Positions 23,641-31,155 of a stretch of DNA of 31,155 nucleotides are shown here, piece by piece. The notes under the pieces are model-generated. The model saw only the letters and a list, made by a program, of their open reading frames with translations, did no database searches and was not told the origin of the DNA. Position 1 is the stretch's first letter; every line of letters begins with the position of its first letter. Source of the stretch: CBFGTJ01 sp965651815 (lineage in GTDB: Bacteria > Actinomycetota > Acidimicrobiia > Acidimicrobiales > Microtrichaceae); NCBI GenBank assembly GCA_965651815.1, contig CBFGTJ010000014.1, positions 1 through 31,155 on the forward strand, read 5' to 3'. Made by a program: the position numbers and the translations under genes.

Positions 23641-23670
23641 ACGTTACCGCTGCGGGACACGCCGCAGCGG
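23641..23670 (-). promoter_or_regulatory. -10 box with adjoining 9-bp inverted repeat
   Basis: TAACGT (23646-23641, minus strand) fits TANNNT. It abuts a perfect inverted repeat CCGCTGCGG/CCGCAGCGG (23647-23655 and 23662-23670) with a six-base spacer that covers the -35 region. It may be an operator for the heme-protein gene or, less likely, a terminator for the GNAT gene, since no T-rich tail follows. Confidence 0.5.
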
Positions 23671-23689
23671 CGCCGGGGCGCGCTCAGGC

Positions 23690-23977
23690 CTACCGGCGCT
23701 CCAGCAGGTCGGCGTAGTCGGGGTTCGTGTCGATGAACCGGGCGACGTACCAGCACTCGGGCACGACGCGGCGGCCGGTGGGACGCACGTCGTCGAGCGC
23801 CCGCCGGACCAGCTCCGCGCCGAGCCCGTGGCCGCGGGCGTCGGGCGCGATCACGGTGTGGGGGAAGACGATCTCGTCGTCGCCGCGGAGCCGGTACGCG
23901 GCCCGGCCCTTCACCTCGCCGTCCACGACGATCACGTAGCGGGACGCTTCGGGCTCGTGCCGGACCTCGGTCGCCAT
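23690..23977 (-). CDS. Small GNAT acetyltransferase (PF14542 type)
   Basis: A 95-residue protein of the short GCN5-related group (PF14542). It has the strand-turn-helix core FPHTVIAPDARGHGLGAEL, with the acetyl-CoA pyrophosphate loop RGHGLG at residues 49-54, then VVPECWYVARFI with a conserved Pro-Glu-Cys (Cys75), and ends NPDYADLLERR. This is the compact fold of YidJ-like proteins, which use acetyl-CoA; the substrate is unknown. ATG 23977 is preceded by GAGGAG with spacing of nine; the longer frame is linker sequence. It lies 67 bp downstream of the TetR gene on the same strand. The gap contains one half (TCGTACC, 24011-24017) of the palindrome found before the MpaB gene, which may be chance. 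Confidence 0.85.
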   Translation of the reverse strand: MATEVRHEPEASRYVIVVDGEVKGRAAYRLRGDDEIVFPHTVIAPDARGHGLGAELVRRALDDVRPTGRRVVPECWYVARFIDTNPDYADLLERR

Positions 23978-24044
23978 CTGGGCGCTCCTCGTCGTGTCAG
24001 TCGCCGGCGCTCGTACCCGGGCGCCGGGGCGGGGCAAACGGTGC

Positions 24045-24710
24045 TCAGGCGTGCCCCCGGGGCTCGCGCAGCTCACCGAGGGGCTCGAGGAGCGGGTCGA
24101 GCAGGGCGTGCAGGTCCGCTCGGGCGCGCTGGCGGTCGTGGAGCGGGATCGTCGAGCGGCGCTCGAGGACGAACGAGAGCGCCAGCCGGACCAGCGCCTC
24201 GGCGACCACCTCGACCCGTCGACGGTCGGCGGGCCGCCCGAGGGGACCGAAAGCGTCCACGAGCACGCCGGTCGCGACCGCGATGAGGGGCTCCGACTCC
24301 ACGGTGAGCAGGCGCAGCAGCTCCGGTTCGCTGCGCGCCAGGGCCGACAACGTCGCCCGCTCCGGGGATCCCAGGCCGGTCAGGAACCCCTCGACGACCA
24401 TGTCCTCGATCGTCTCGAGGTGGACGGTCGCGAACATGATCGAGGTGAGGAACCGTCGGCACTCCCGGGCGAGCACCGCGGTGACGATCTGGGACCGGCC
24501 GTCGAAGCGGCGGTAGATCGTCGTGCGACCCAGGCCGCTCCGCTGCGCGATGTCGTCGACGGTGCAGCGGCGGATGCCGTACTGGAGGAACAGCTCCGAC
24601 GCGGCGTCCAGGATCCGCGCCGTCGTCTCGTCCTCCGCCGGTGCCTGCGGTCCGCTCAGCGATCGCAGCAGTTCGTCGAGGTCGACATCGAGGTGGCGGC
24701 GCCCGCTCAC
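24045..24710 (-). CDS. TetR-family transcriptional regulator
   Basis: A 221-residue regulator. Residues about 28-75 form the N-terminal DNA-binding domain: ILDAASELFLQYG, then the helix-turn-helix TVDDIAQRSGLGRTTIYRRF (50-69). The C-terminal ~140 residues are the variable ligand-binding and dimerisation domain; the ligand cannot be read. GTG 24710 overlaps the stop of the MpaB gene (GTGA), so the two are co-translated and the repressor controls its own operon if it acts at the operon promoter. A perfect 17-bp palindrome lies just before the MpaB start and is the natural operator candidate. Members of this family usually repress and are released by a substrate-like ligand. Confidence 0.92.
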   Translation of the reverse strand: MSGRRHLDVDLDELLRSLSGPQAPAEDETTARILDAASELFLQYGIRRCTVDDIAQRSGLGRTTIYRRFDGRSQIVTAVLARECRRFLTSIMFATVHLETIEDMVVEGFLTGLGSPERATLSALARSEPELLRLLTVESEPLIAVATGVLVDAFGPLGRPADRRRVEVVAEALVRLALSFVLERRSTIPLHDRQRARADLHALLDPLLEPLGELREPRGHA

Positions 24711-25588
24711 GCGGTCGCGCCCACCGCTCGCGTGGCCTCGCGGGCCTCACGGCGCGCACGGGCCTCGCGGCGCCACCCGGCACGGGCCCGGGGCGCCCAC
24801 CGGAGCGACCTCGGCACGAAGCGCCAGGTCTCCCGCACCCACAGCTCCAGCAGCTTGAGCTCCGCGGCCTCCACCGTGCCCCACGGGATGCCGAAGCGCC
24901 GGCGCACCACCGGCGGCAGCCCGCCCAGCGCCGTCAGCCGGAAGATCGGGGTGACGATCTCCCGCTGGATGGGGATCGTCCACCACGGGAGCCCCGGCAT
25001 GCCGCTGACCTTGTCGTGCAGCGCCATGTCGACGGCACGCTCCGCGGCGGGGGTCATCTCCAGCACCTCGCAGCAGTACCGGTCCCACACCTCACCGAAG
25101 GTGGCGCGGTCCGGTGGCACCGGCCGCGGGCTCACGCCGTAGCGGCGGTACCACTCGACCCCGTCGAGGTAGAGCTCCTCGCGCTCGGCGTCGGTGAGCC
25201 GGTGGGTGTCGAAGCGGTCGACGAGCTGCTCGACGGCGAACTGGAACGTCGCGTGCGCCCACCAGAACGTCTCGGGCTTCAGTGCGCTGTAGGCGCGCCC
25301 CAGGTGGTCGGTGCCCTTGATGCGCCGGTGGTAGTCCCGCACCCGCCGCCCCGTGGCCTCGGCCTCCGGGCCGTCGTAGACGACACCGACGATCTCGGGC
25401 ACCGAGCGCTGGATGCGGTCCCACGGCTCGGTGAAGAACGCCGAGTGGTCGACCACGCCCGCCCCGAGCCCCGGGTGCATCAGCTGGAGGATCCCCGTGG
25501 CGAGGCCGGTGAAGGACAGCCGGTTGTCCCCGGCCCAGCGCCACAGCAACGACTCAGGGCCCAGCTCGCGGGGTTCGATGCGGTACAT
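24707..25588 (-). CDS. MpaB/DUF2236-family oxygenase
   Basis: A 293-residue member of the family that includes fungal MpaB and latex-clearing protein Lcp (DUF2236), heme b-dependent oxygenases in the characterised cases. Conserved segments are present in order: MHPGLGAGVVDHSAF (His38, His48), YHRRIKG (His87) and WWAHATF (His112). MpaB and Lcp cleave isoprenoid or terpenoid carbon-carbon double bonds, but the family is broad and the substrate here is unknown. No signal peptide is visible, and the C-terminus is very Arg-rich. ATG 25588 is chosen because a promoter-like TTGACC and a palindromic operator lie directly before it; the longer frame would read through both. It is the first gene of the MpaB-TetR unit and lies 61 bp after gdhA. 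Confidence 0.85.
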   Translation of the reverse strand: MYRIEPRELGPESLLWRWAGDNRLSFTGLATGILQLMHPGLGAGVVDHSAFFTEPWDRIQRSVPEIVGVVYDGPEAEATGRRVRDYHRRIKGTDHLGRAYSALKPETFWWAHATFQFAVEQLVDRFDTHRLTDAEREELYLDGVEWYRRYGVSPRPVPPDRATFGEVWDRYCCEVLEMTPAAERAVDMALHDKVSGMPGLPWWTIPIQREIVTPIFRLTALGGLPPVVRRRFGIPWGTVEAAELKLLELWVRETWRFVPRSLRWAPRARAGWRREARARREAREATRAVGATA

Positions 25589-25589
25589 G

Positions 25590-25606
25590 GGTACGAGTTT
25601 CGTACC
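25590..25606. promoter_or_regulatory. Candidate TetR operator, perfect 17-bp palindrome
   Basis: GGTACGA-GTT-TCGTACC: 7-bp arms and a 3-bp centre, ending one base before the MpaB ATG. It overlaps the predicted -10 and start site, so binding would block transcription. The neighbouring TetR gene is the obvious candidate ligand. Confidence 0.65.
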
Positions 25607-25624
25607 GCGGGCCCACCGGGTCAA
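25596..25624 (-). promoter_or_regulatory. Predicted promoter of the MpaB-TetR unit
   Basis: -35 TTGACC (25624-25619, minus strand), 17-bp spacer, -10-like GAAACT (25601-25596) inside the palindrome. The ATG lies seven bases after the -10, so the message may be leaderless. TACGAA (25604-25599) is an alternative -10. Confidence 0.45.
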
Positions 25625-25629
25625 CGAAC

Positions 25630-25649
25630 GATCGTGACGCCGGTCACGA

Positions 25650-25651
<2 letters not shown>
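25630..25651 (-). terminator. Perfect 9-bp inverted repeat over the gdhA stop
   Basis: GATCGTGAC (25630-25638), spacer GCCG, GTCACGATC (25643-25651). On the minus strand the stem-loop is followed by GTTCGTTGA, moderately T-rich, so it may terminate gdhA. It also sits just upstream of the MpaB -35 and could be a regulator site. Confidence 0.5.
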
Positions 25652-27011
<1,360 letters not shown>

Positions 27012-27021
27012 CACGTTGCCG

Positions 27022-27027
27022 AACCTA
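27022..27027 (-). promoter_or_regulatory. Probable -10 element (TAGGTT) of gdhA
   Basis: TAGGTT (TANNNT) on the minus strand ends seven bases before the GTG-ATG start pair at 27014-27009. No Shine-Dalgarno is visible in between, which fits a leaderless transcript. Confidence 0.45.
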
Positions 27028-27097
27028 CCGAGCGCGGCGGTCGGTTCCCGAATCCGGGTGCGGGGACGAGGATCCGCGCGCCGCCGCGGCGGGCGCC

Positions 27098-27103
27098 TAC
27101 CCT
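27098..27103 (+). promoter_or_regulatory. Probable -10 element (TACCCT) of the ADC-like gene
   Basis: TACCCT in the 160-bp gap between gdhA and the ADC-like gene fits TANNNT, giving a leader of about 60 nt that holds the GGAGGAGG ribosome binding site. A 12-bp GC palindrome (27081-27092) lies just upstream. Confidence 0.35.
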
Positions 27104-27171
27104 ACCCGTGCGATCCGCCGGCAGCGCAGGGGAAGCGCCGCCCGTGACGGCTCGACGGAGGAGGAACGGAA

Positions 27172-27915
27172 GTGGGGCCCGAGACGTCATCTGTGACCGA
27201 TGCCGGCGGTCCGGCAGCCGAGCCGGCGCACCACTGGGGCACACTCGACGGGGTGTCGATCGACTTCCCGATGGTCGTCGAGCGGATGCACTCGCTGACC
27301 CTCACCTACACGGTGCCCGCGGGCCCGGCGCAGGCGCTGCTGCCGGGCGACGCGTTCGAGGTGGCCCGCGGCGAGGGCGACACGGCCACGCTGGTGGTCG
27401 CCCTGGTCGACTACCGCCGAAACCCGTGGGGCGACTACGACGAGGTCAACCTCGGGCTGCTGTCCCACCCGGTCGGGCGCCCGGACCACGTGGGCGCGTT
27501 CGTCTACCGAATGCCGGTGGACCAGGAGTTCACCAAGCGTGCGGGCAACGAGGTGCTCGGCCTCCCCAAGACGGTCGAGGACCTGGCGTTCGAGTACGCG
27601 CAGGACCGGGTGACGATGCGCCTCGCGACCGGCGGCACCCACGCGATGACGGTGTCCTGGCCACGTGCCGCCGCCACGGGTGCCCCCGAGCTGACCGACG
27701 CCACGACGTTCTCGTACCTCGACGGCGTGCCGACCGAGCTGCCGCTCGCCATCGAGCTGGGCACCGGGCTGGTCGACCCCGCGGAGGTGGAGGTGGAGCT
27801 CGGCCCGGCTCCCCTCGCGGACGAGCTGCGCTCGCTGGGCCTGCCACGGGCACCCGACCTGGCGGTGTGGGGCGAGGACCTCCGAGGCGTGTTCGGGCGG
27901 CCCCGCCCCCTCTGA
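27172..27915 (+). CDS. Acetoacetate decarboxylase-family protein
   Basis: A 247-residue protein with the ADC fold. YDEVNLGLL contains Glu91 and EVLGLPKTVED contains Lys133; in acetoacetate decarboxylase a Glu (76) and the Schiff-base Lys (115) are spaced almost the same (39 versus 42 here), so the catalytic pair seems kept. The family also includes Schiff-base aldolases and dehydratases, so the reaction should not be taken as acetoacetate decarboxylation without a test. GTG 27172 follows GGAGGAGG with a spacing of seven. It is divergent from gdhA and convergent with the ABC-transporter operon (17-bp gap). No signal peptide; cytoplasmic. Confidence 0.8.
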   Translation: MGPETSSVTDAGGPAAEPAHHWGTLDGVSIDFPMVVERMHSLTLTYTVPAGPAQALLPGDAFEVARGEGDTATLVVALVDYRRNPWGDYDEVNLGLLSHPVGRPDHVGAFVYRMPVDQEFTKRAGNEVLGLPKTVEDLAFEYAQDRVTMRLATGGTHAMTVSWPRAAATGAPELTDATTFSYLDGVPTELPLAIELGTGLVDPAEVEVELGPAPLADELRSLGLPRAPDLAVWGEDLRGVFGRPRPL

Positions 27916-27932
27916 GGGCGAGGCGGCCGGGA

Positions 27933-28859
27933 TCAGAGCAGGCCCCGGGACTCGAGCCACTCCTTCGCCACGTCGTCCGGCTCGCGCTTGTCGATGTCGG
28001 TCGCACGGTTCCACTCGACGAGGTCGTCGGTGGAGATCTCGGCGCTCAGCTCGTCGAGGGCCTCCGCGAGCCCCTCGTGTGCCTCGAGCACCTCGGTCCG
28101 GATGATCGGCGCGACGTTCTGCGCGGGGAACAGCCCCTTGTCGTCCTCGAGGATCTTGAAGCCGTGCTCCTCGATCTGGGGCGCCGTCGTGCCCCACATG
28201 ACGACGTCGACCTCCTCGGCGGCGAGGTTGTCGCCGAGCTGCGGGCCGAACTCGATCGTGCGGGTGTCGGCGAAGGTGATGCCGTACACCTCGGGGTCGG
28301 TGAACCCGAGGTAGCACTGCGGTCGCTCGTAGCACTCCGACGCGCCGCCGAAGGTGTAGTCGAGCCCGGCCAGGTCGGAGATCTTCTCGGCCTCGGAGTC
28401 GCCGCGGACCACGAGGGCGTCACCGCTGTTGGCCTCGGACGGCTCGAGCAGCGTCAGCCCCTTCTCCTCGAGCAGCGGCTCGATCACGGACACGACCTCG
28501 TCCGGGTCCGAGGAGGTCTCGCTGTCGGGGTCGAGCGCCGTCTGCTGGCCGCCGATGTAGTCGATCACCAGGTCGACCTGGCCGTTCTCGAGGGCGTCGA
28601 GCGCCTCGGTGCGGAAGCCGGCGGGGGTGAGGATCTCGACGTCGAAGCCGCGCGCGGCGAGGTACTGGCCGTAGACCTCGGCGAGCGTCATGTTCTCGCT
28701 GAACTCCTGCCCGCGGATGCGGATCGTGGGTCCGGCGCTCTCGCCGCCGCCGTCCGTGCCGGCGCCGTCCGACGCGTCGTCGTCGCCACCACAGGCTCCG
28801 GCGATCGCCGTGACCGCCAGCAGCGCGAGGGCGATCCTCCACCACTTCGGCCGACTCAT
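27933..28859 (-). CDS. Glycine betaine/choline-type ABC substrate-binding lipoprotein
   Basis: A 308-residue OpuAC/ProX-type binding protein (PF04069). The signal peptide ends with AIAGAC, Cys23 being the lipidated residue, followed by a Gly/Asp-rich linker. The mature part opens IRIRGQEFSENMTLAEVYGQYL and contains ALENGQVDLVIDYIGGQQTAL, typical of the OpuCC/OsmX branch that binds quaternary amines such as glycine betaine, choline or carnitine. It would be tethered to the outer membrane face of a Gram-positive-type cell envelope. ATG 28859 overlaps the stop of the permease (ATGA) and has AAGGAG upstream. It is the last of four genes in the operon. The exact ligand is unresolved because the aromatic cage cannot be assigned by eye. 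Confidence 0.9.
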   Translation of the reverse strand: MSRPKWWRIALALLAVTAIAGACGGDDDASDGAGTDGGGESAGPTIRIRGQEFSENMTLAEVYGQYLAARGFDVEILTPAGFRTEALDALENGQVDLVIDYIGGQQTALDPDSETSSDPDEVVSVIEPLLEEKGLTLLEPSEANSGDALVVRGDSEAEKISDLAGLDYTFGGASECYERPQCYLGFTDPEVYGITFADTRTIEFGPQLGDNLAAEEVDVVMWGTTAPQIEEHGFKILEDDKGLFPAQNVAPIIRTEVLEAHEGLAEALDELSAEISTDDLVEWNRATDIDKREPDDVAKEWLESRGLL

Positions 28860-29620
28860 GTGCGCTCCTTCCGCTCGGTGCGGGGTCGTCGCGCCCCGCT
28901 GCGACGCACACCCTCCGGCAGCGCCCTTCCTACGGCGGTGAAGGCTAGACCGGTCGCCGCGGCGAAGGTGGCGATGAGCAGCGCGCCGGCGACGACCAGC
29001 CCGTCGTTGTTCTGTCCGAGCCCGTCCCGCACGTAGCGCCCCAGCCCGTCGCCGCCGAGGAACGCCCTGATGGGCTCGGTCGCCACGACCTGCACCGCCG
29101 CCACCCGCACGCCGTCGAGCACGGTCGTCGCGGCGAGGGGCAGCTCCACCCGCAGGAGCACGGCCCGTTCCCGCATGCCGATCGCGCGGGCGGCGTCGAC
29201 GGCGGCGGGGTCCGCGGCGCGCCCCGCGGTGTAGGTGTTGAGGAAGATCGGGGGGAGGGCCAGCAGGAGCAGGGCGGTGAAGATCGGGACCGGCTCGGCG
29301 CCCCATCCCCGCCGCAGCGCGATCGGCACCAGCAGCCCGGCGACGGCGAAGGTCGGCACGGCCCGTCCGACCGTCACCGCCCAGGTGGCGAGCACCTCGC
29401 CGCGCCGCAGGTGGGCGAGCACGGCACCGAGGGGCACGGCGATCGCGACCGCCGCGGCGATGACCGCGGCGCACAGCGTGGCGGTGTCGCCGAGCGACCG
29501 GAGGATGCCGGCCGGCCCGGTCCAGCTGGCCGGGTCGAACAGCCACTCGAACACGCCGATGTCGCGCCGTGCGGCCGCTTGGGCGAGCACGGCTGCGGCC
29601 TGCCCGCCCCCGGGGGTCAC
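28856..29620 (-). CDS. OpuC-type ABC transporter permease (second subunit)
   Basis: A 254-residue inner-membrane permease with about five to six hydrophobic helices. The EAA loop that docks onto the ATPase is visible: AARAIGMRERAVLLRVELPL. 'QVVATEPIRAFLGGDGLGRY' and GLGQNNDGLVVAGALL are typical of the OpuCD branch. GTG 29620 is preferred: it overlaps the first permease's stop (GTGA) and has GGAGGG five bases upstream. The longer frame from GTG 29653 would overlap the neighbour by 37 bp. It works as a heterodimer with the other permease. Confidence 0.85.
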   Translation of the reverse strand: MTPGGGQAAAVLAQAAARRDIGVFEWLFDPASWTGPAGILRSLGDTATLCAAVIAAAVAIAVPLGAVLAHLRRGEVLATWAVTVGRAVPTFAVAGLLVPIALRRGWGAEPVPIFTALLLLALPPIFLNTYTAGRAADPAAVDAARAIGMRERAVLLRVELPLAATTVLDGVRVAAVQVVATEPIRAFLGGDGLGRYVRDGLGQNNDGLVVAGALLIATFAAATGLAFTAVGRALPEGVRRSGARRPRTERKERT

Positions 29621-30285
29621 GTCGCCCTCCGACGTGCCCACGGCGTGAGCCACCGTCCGACGAGGTGGATGACGAGGTCCAACCCGAGCGCGAGCAGGAT
29701 CGACAGGGACGAGCCCACCACCATCGGGGTCCAGAACGAACGGCGCAGCCCGTCGAGGACCAGGCGTCCCAGACCCCCCTGGCCGACGACCGCGGCGACC
29801 GTCACCAGTCCGACGGTGGAGACGGTGGCGATCCGCAGCCCGGCGATGAGGTAGGGCGCGGCGATCGGCAGGTCGACGCCGAGGGTGCGCCGGACACGGC
29901 TCATGCCCATGCCGTCCGCGGCGTCACGCACCGCGGCGGGCACCGCACGGAACCCCGCGACGAAGTTGGTCACGAGCACCAGCAGCGTGTAGCCGACCAG
30001 CGGGATGACCGCGGTCCACATGGACAGGCCCGTGTAGGGCACGAGGATGCCGAACAGGGCGACGCTGGGGATCGTGTAGATGACCGCCGTGGTCGTGGTG
30101 ATCGGTGTGGCGGCCCAGCGGAAGCGGAGCGCGACCGCGCTGAGCCCCGTCGCGAGGACCACGCCCAGCGCCACCGACACCACCGTCAGCCGGAGGTGCT
30201 GGACGAGCGCCTCGCTGATCTGGTCCCACTCGTCGACCAGGTACTCCCAGCGGATGATCGGGTTCGTCGCCTGCGCGGGGTGCAC
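29617..30285 (-). CDS. OpuC-type ABC transporter permease (first subunit)
   Basis: A 222-residue permease with helices near 33-55, 68-85, 90-112 and in the C-terminal third. The EAA loop reads AADGMGMSRVRRTLGVDLPI, followed by AGLRIATVSTVGLVTVAAVVGQGGLG, as in OpuCB/YehW-type subunits. GTG 30285 begins seven bases after the ATPase stop. An ATG at 30296 overlaps that stop but is out of frame with this protein. Together with the second permease it forms the channel of the compatible-solute importer, which is generally induced by osmotic stress. Confidence 0.85.
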   Translation of the reverse strand: MHPAQATNPIIRWEYLVDEWDQISEALVQHLRLTVVSVALGVVLATGLSAVALRFRWAATPITTTTAVIYTIPSVALFGILVPYTGLSMWTAVIPLVGYTLLVLVTNFVAGFRAVPAAVRDAADGMGMSRVRRTLGVDLPIAAPYLIAGLRIATVSTVGLVTVAAVVGQGGLGRLVLDGLRRSFWTPMVVGSSLSILLALGLDLVIHLVGRWLTPWARRRAT

Positions 30286-30292
30286 GCCCTGG

Positions 30293-31155
30293 TCATCTCC
30301 CCCGTCCCCGGGCGAGCGCCCCGCGGACGTGCTCGAGTGTGACGACCCCGCCGAAGCGCCCCCCGTCGTCGATCACGGCGACGGAGGTGTCGGAGGACAT
30401 GATGAGCTCGACAGCCGAGTGCAGGGTGCTGTCGGGGGTCACCTGGGCCGCCGGCATGTGCAGCTGCAGCCGGCTGAGCGGCGCCTCGCCGATCGACGTC
30501 CGGTGCACCCACCCGGCGAAGGTCCCGTCCCGGGTGACGCCCAGCCAGTCCGATCCCAGGCGGTCCAGCGTCGCGAGCGCCTCGGCCGGGGTCGTCGCCT
30601 CGTCGACGACCGGGCCCTGCAGGAAGGGCAGCTCCCCCACCGTGTGGAGGCGCAGGCGCTTCATCCCGCGGTCCGCGCCCACGAACTCCTCCACGAACTC
30701 GTTCGCCGGGGCCCGCAGCACCTCGTCGGGCGACGCGTACTGCTCGACCACCCCACCGAGGCTCATCACCGCGACGCGGTCGGCGAGCCGCACCGCCTCG
30801 TCGAGGTCGTGGGTGACGAGCACGATCGTCTTGTGCAGCCGGCGCTGCAGGTCCGACAGCTCGCCCTGGAGCCTCGCCCGCACGATCGGGTCGACCGCGC
30901 CGAACGGCTCGTCCATGAGCAGCACCGGTGGGTCGGCGGCGAGCGCCCTGGCGACGCCGACCCGCTGTTGCTGGCCCCCGGAGAGCTCGTCGGGGTAGCG
31001 GGCCAGCAGCGAGCGCTCGAGCCCGACGAGGTCGGCGAGCTCCTCGACCCTCGCGGCGATCCGTGCCCGGTCCCACCTCAGCGCGCGGGGCACCACCGCG
31101 ATGTTCTGGGCGACGGTGCGGTGCGGGAACAGCCCGGCCTGCTGGATCACGTAGC
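30293..31155 (-). CDS. OpuC-type ABC ATPase with CBS domains, 5' end cut by window
   Basis: 287 codons are visible and the frame is open to the window edge; the Walker A region lies outside. Visible parts: Q-loop IQQAGLFPHRTV, signature LSGGQQQR, Walker B VLLMDEPFGAVDP, and H-loop VTHDLDEA. After residue ~190 of the visible part comes a CBS pair: SDWLGVTRDGTFAGWVHRTS and later SSDTSVAVIDDGGRFGGVVT. In OpuA/OpuC importers the CBS domains sense ionic strength or cyclic-di-AMP and gate transport. The gene leads the operon ATPase-permease-permease-binding protein. 'LFPHRTVAQNIAVVP' is the family's usual sequence after the Q-loop. Confidence 0.93.
   Translation of the reverse strand, partial: YVIQQAGLFPHRTVAQNIAVVPRALRWDRARIAARVEELADLVGLERSLLARYPDELSGGQQQRVGVARALAADPPVLLMDEPFGAVDPIVRARLQGELSDLQRRLHKTIVLVTHDLDEAVRLADRVAVMSLGGVVEQYASPDEVLRAPANEFVEEFVGADRGMKRLRLHTVGELPFLQGPVVDEATTPAEALATLDRLGSDWLGVTRDGTFAGWVHRTSIGEAPLSRLQLHMPAAQVTPDSTLHSAVELIMSSDTSVAVIDDGGRFGGVVTLEHVRGALARGRGR

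Noticed and set aside
27081..27092. 12-bp palindrome CCGCCGCGGCGG between gdhA and the ADC-like gene
   Set aside because: Made only of G and C in a GC-rich gap; expected by chance.

Overview
The window is about 31 kb of very GC-rich, densely coding bacterial DNA. It looks like an actinobacterial chromosome, with many GTG starts, 4-bp GTGA/ATGA gene overlaps, -10 elements of the form TANNNT, and several genes that appear to be leaderless. The mix of oxidative enzymes (MpaB-type oxygenase, PF10118 protein, Baeyer-Villiger-type monooxygenase, P450 with its own 3Fe-4S ferredoxin, MAO-like amine oxidase, ADC-like protein) suggests a free-living, lipid- or terpenoid-degrading lineage. Acidimicrobiia would fit, but the window has no rRNA or other phylogenetic marker, so that placement is inference. 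I see no tRNA, rRNA, CRISPR array, insertion sequence, prophage or attachment site.

Left end (1-5.1 kb): a truncated RCC1-repeat gene is coupled to a surface protein with an MPRTG sortase-type anchor. Next comes a DinG-type Fe-S helicase, whose 3' end overlaps a convergent flavin monooxygenase by 59 bp. Positions 5.1-9.7 kb carry a forward run: thioredoxin, secernin-like C69 peptidase, MAO-like amine oxidase, fumarase C. The peptidase and amine oxidase overlap by 4 bp and probably form a pair. Positions 9.7-12.7 kb run in reverse: a small SHOCT-like protein, a cold-shock protein with a clear intrinsic terminator, a GerMN lipoprotein, and a sensor histidine kinase without an adjacent response regulator.

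Middle (13-23 kb): a SNF2 helicase is coupled to a small basic protein. A VOC protein and a PF10118 protein diverge from a shared promoter region; the PF10118 protein has a complete di-iron carboxylate residue pattern. A reverse cluster holds an MMPL exporter, a P450 and a CxxHxxC ferredoxin, and an enoyl-CoA isomerase-like gene diverges from the exporter.

Right end (23-31 kb): a reverse run of MpaB-family oxygenase, TetR regulator, GNAT acetyltransferase and heme beta-barrel protein, with a perfect palindrome directly in front of the oxygenase start. Then come leaderless glutamate dehydrogenase, a forward ADC-like gene, and a four-gene OpuC-type compatible-solute ABC operon cut by the window edge.

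Most of the window is accessory metabolism plus housekeeping, and I did not find a defence or secretion island. The observations I rate highest are the di-iron pattern in the PF10118 protein, the loss of both hydratase glutamates in the enoyl-CoA protein, the peptidase/MAO pair, the operator-like palindromes near 5.5, 23.65 and 25.6 kb, and the histidine kinase that lacks the H+4 phosphatase residue.
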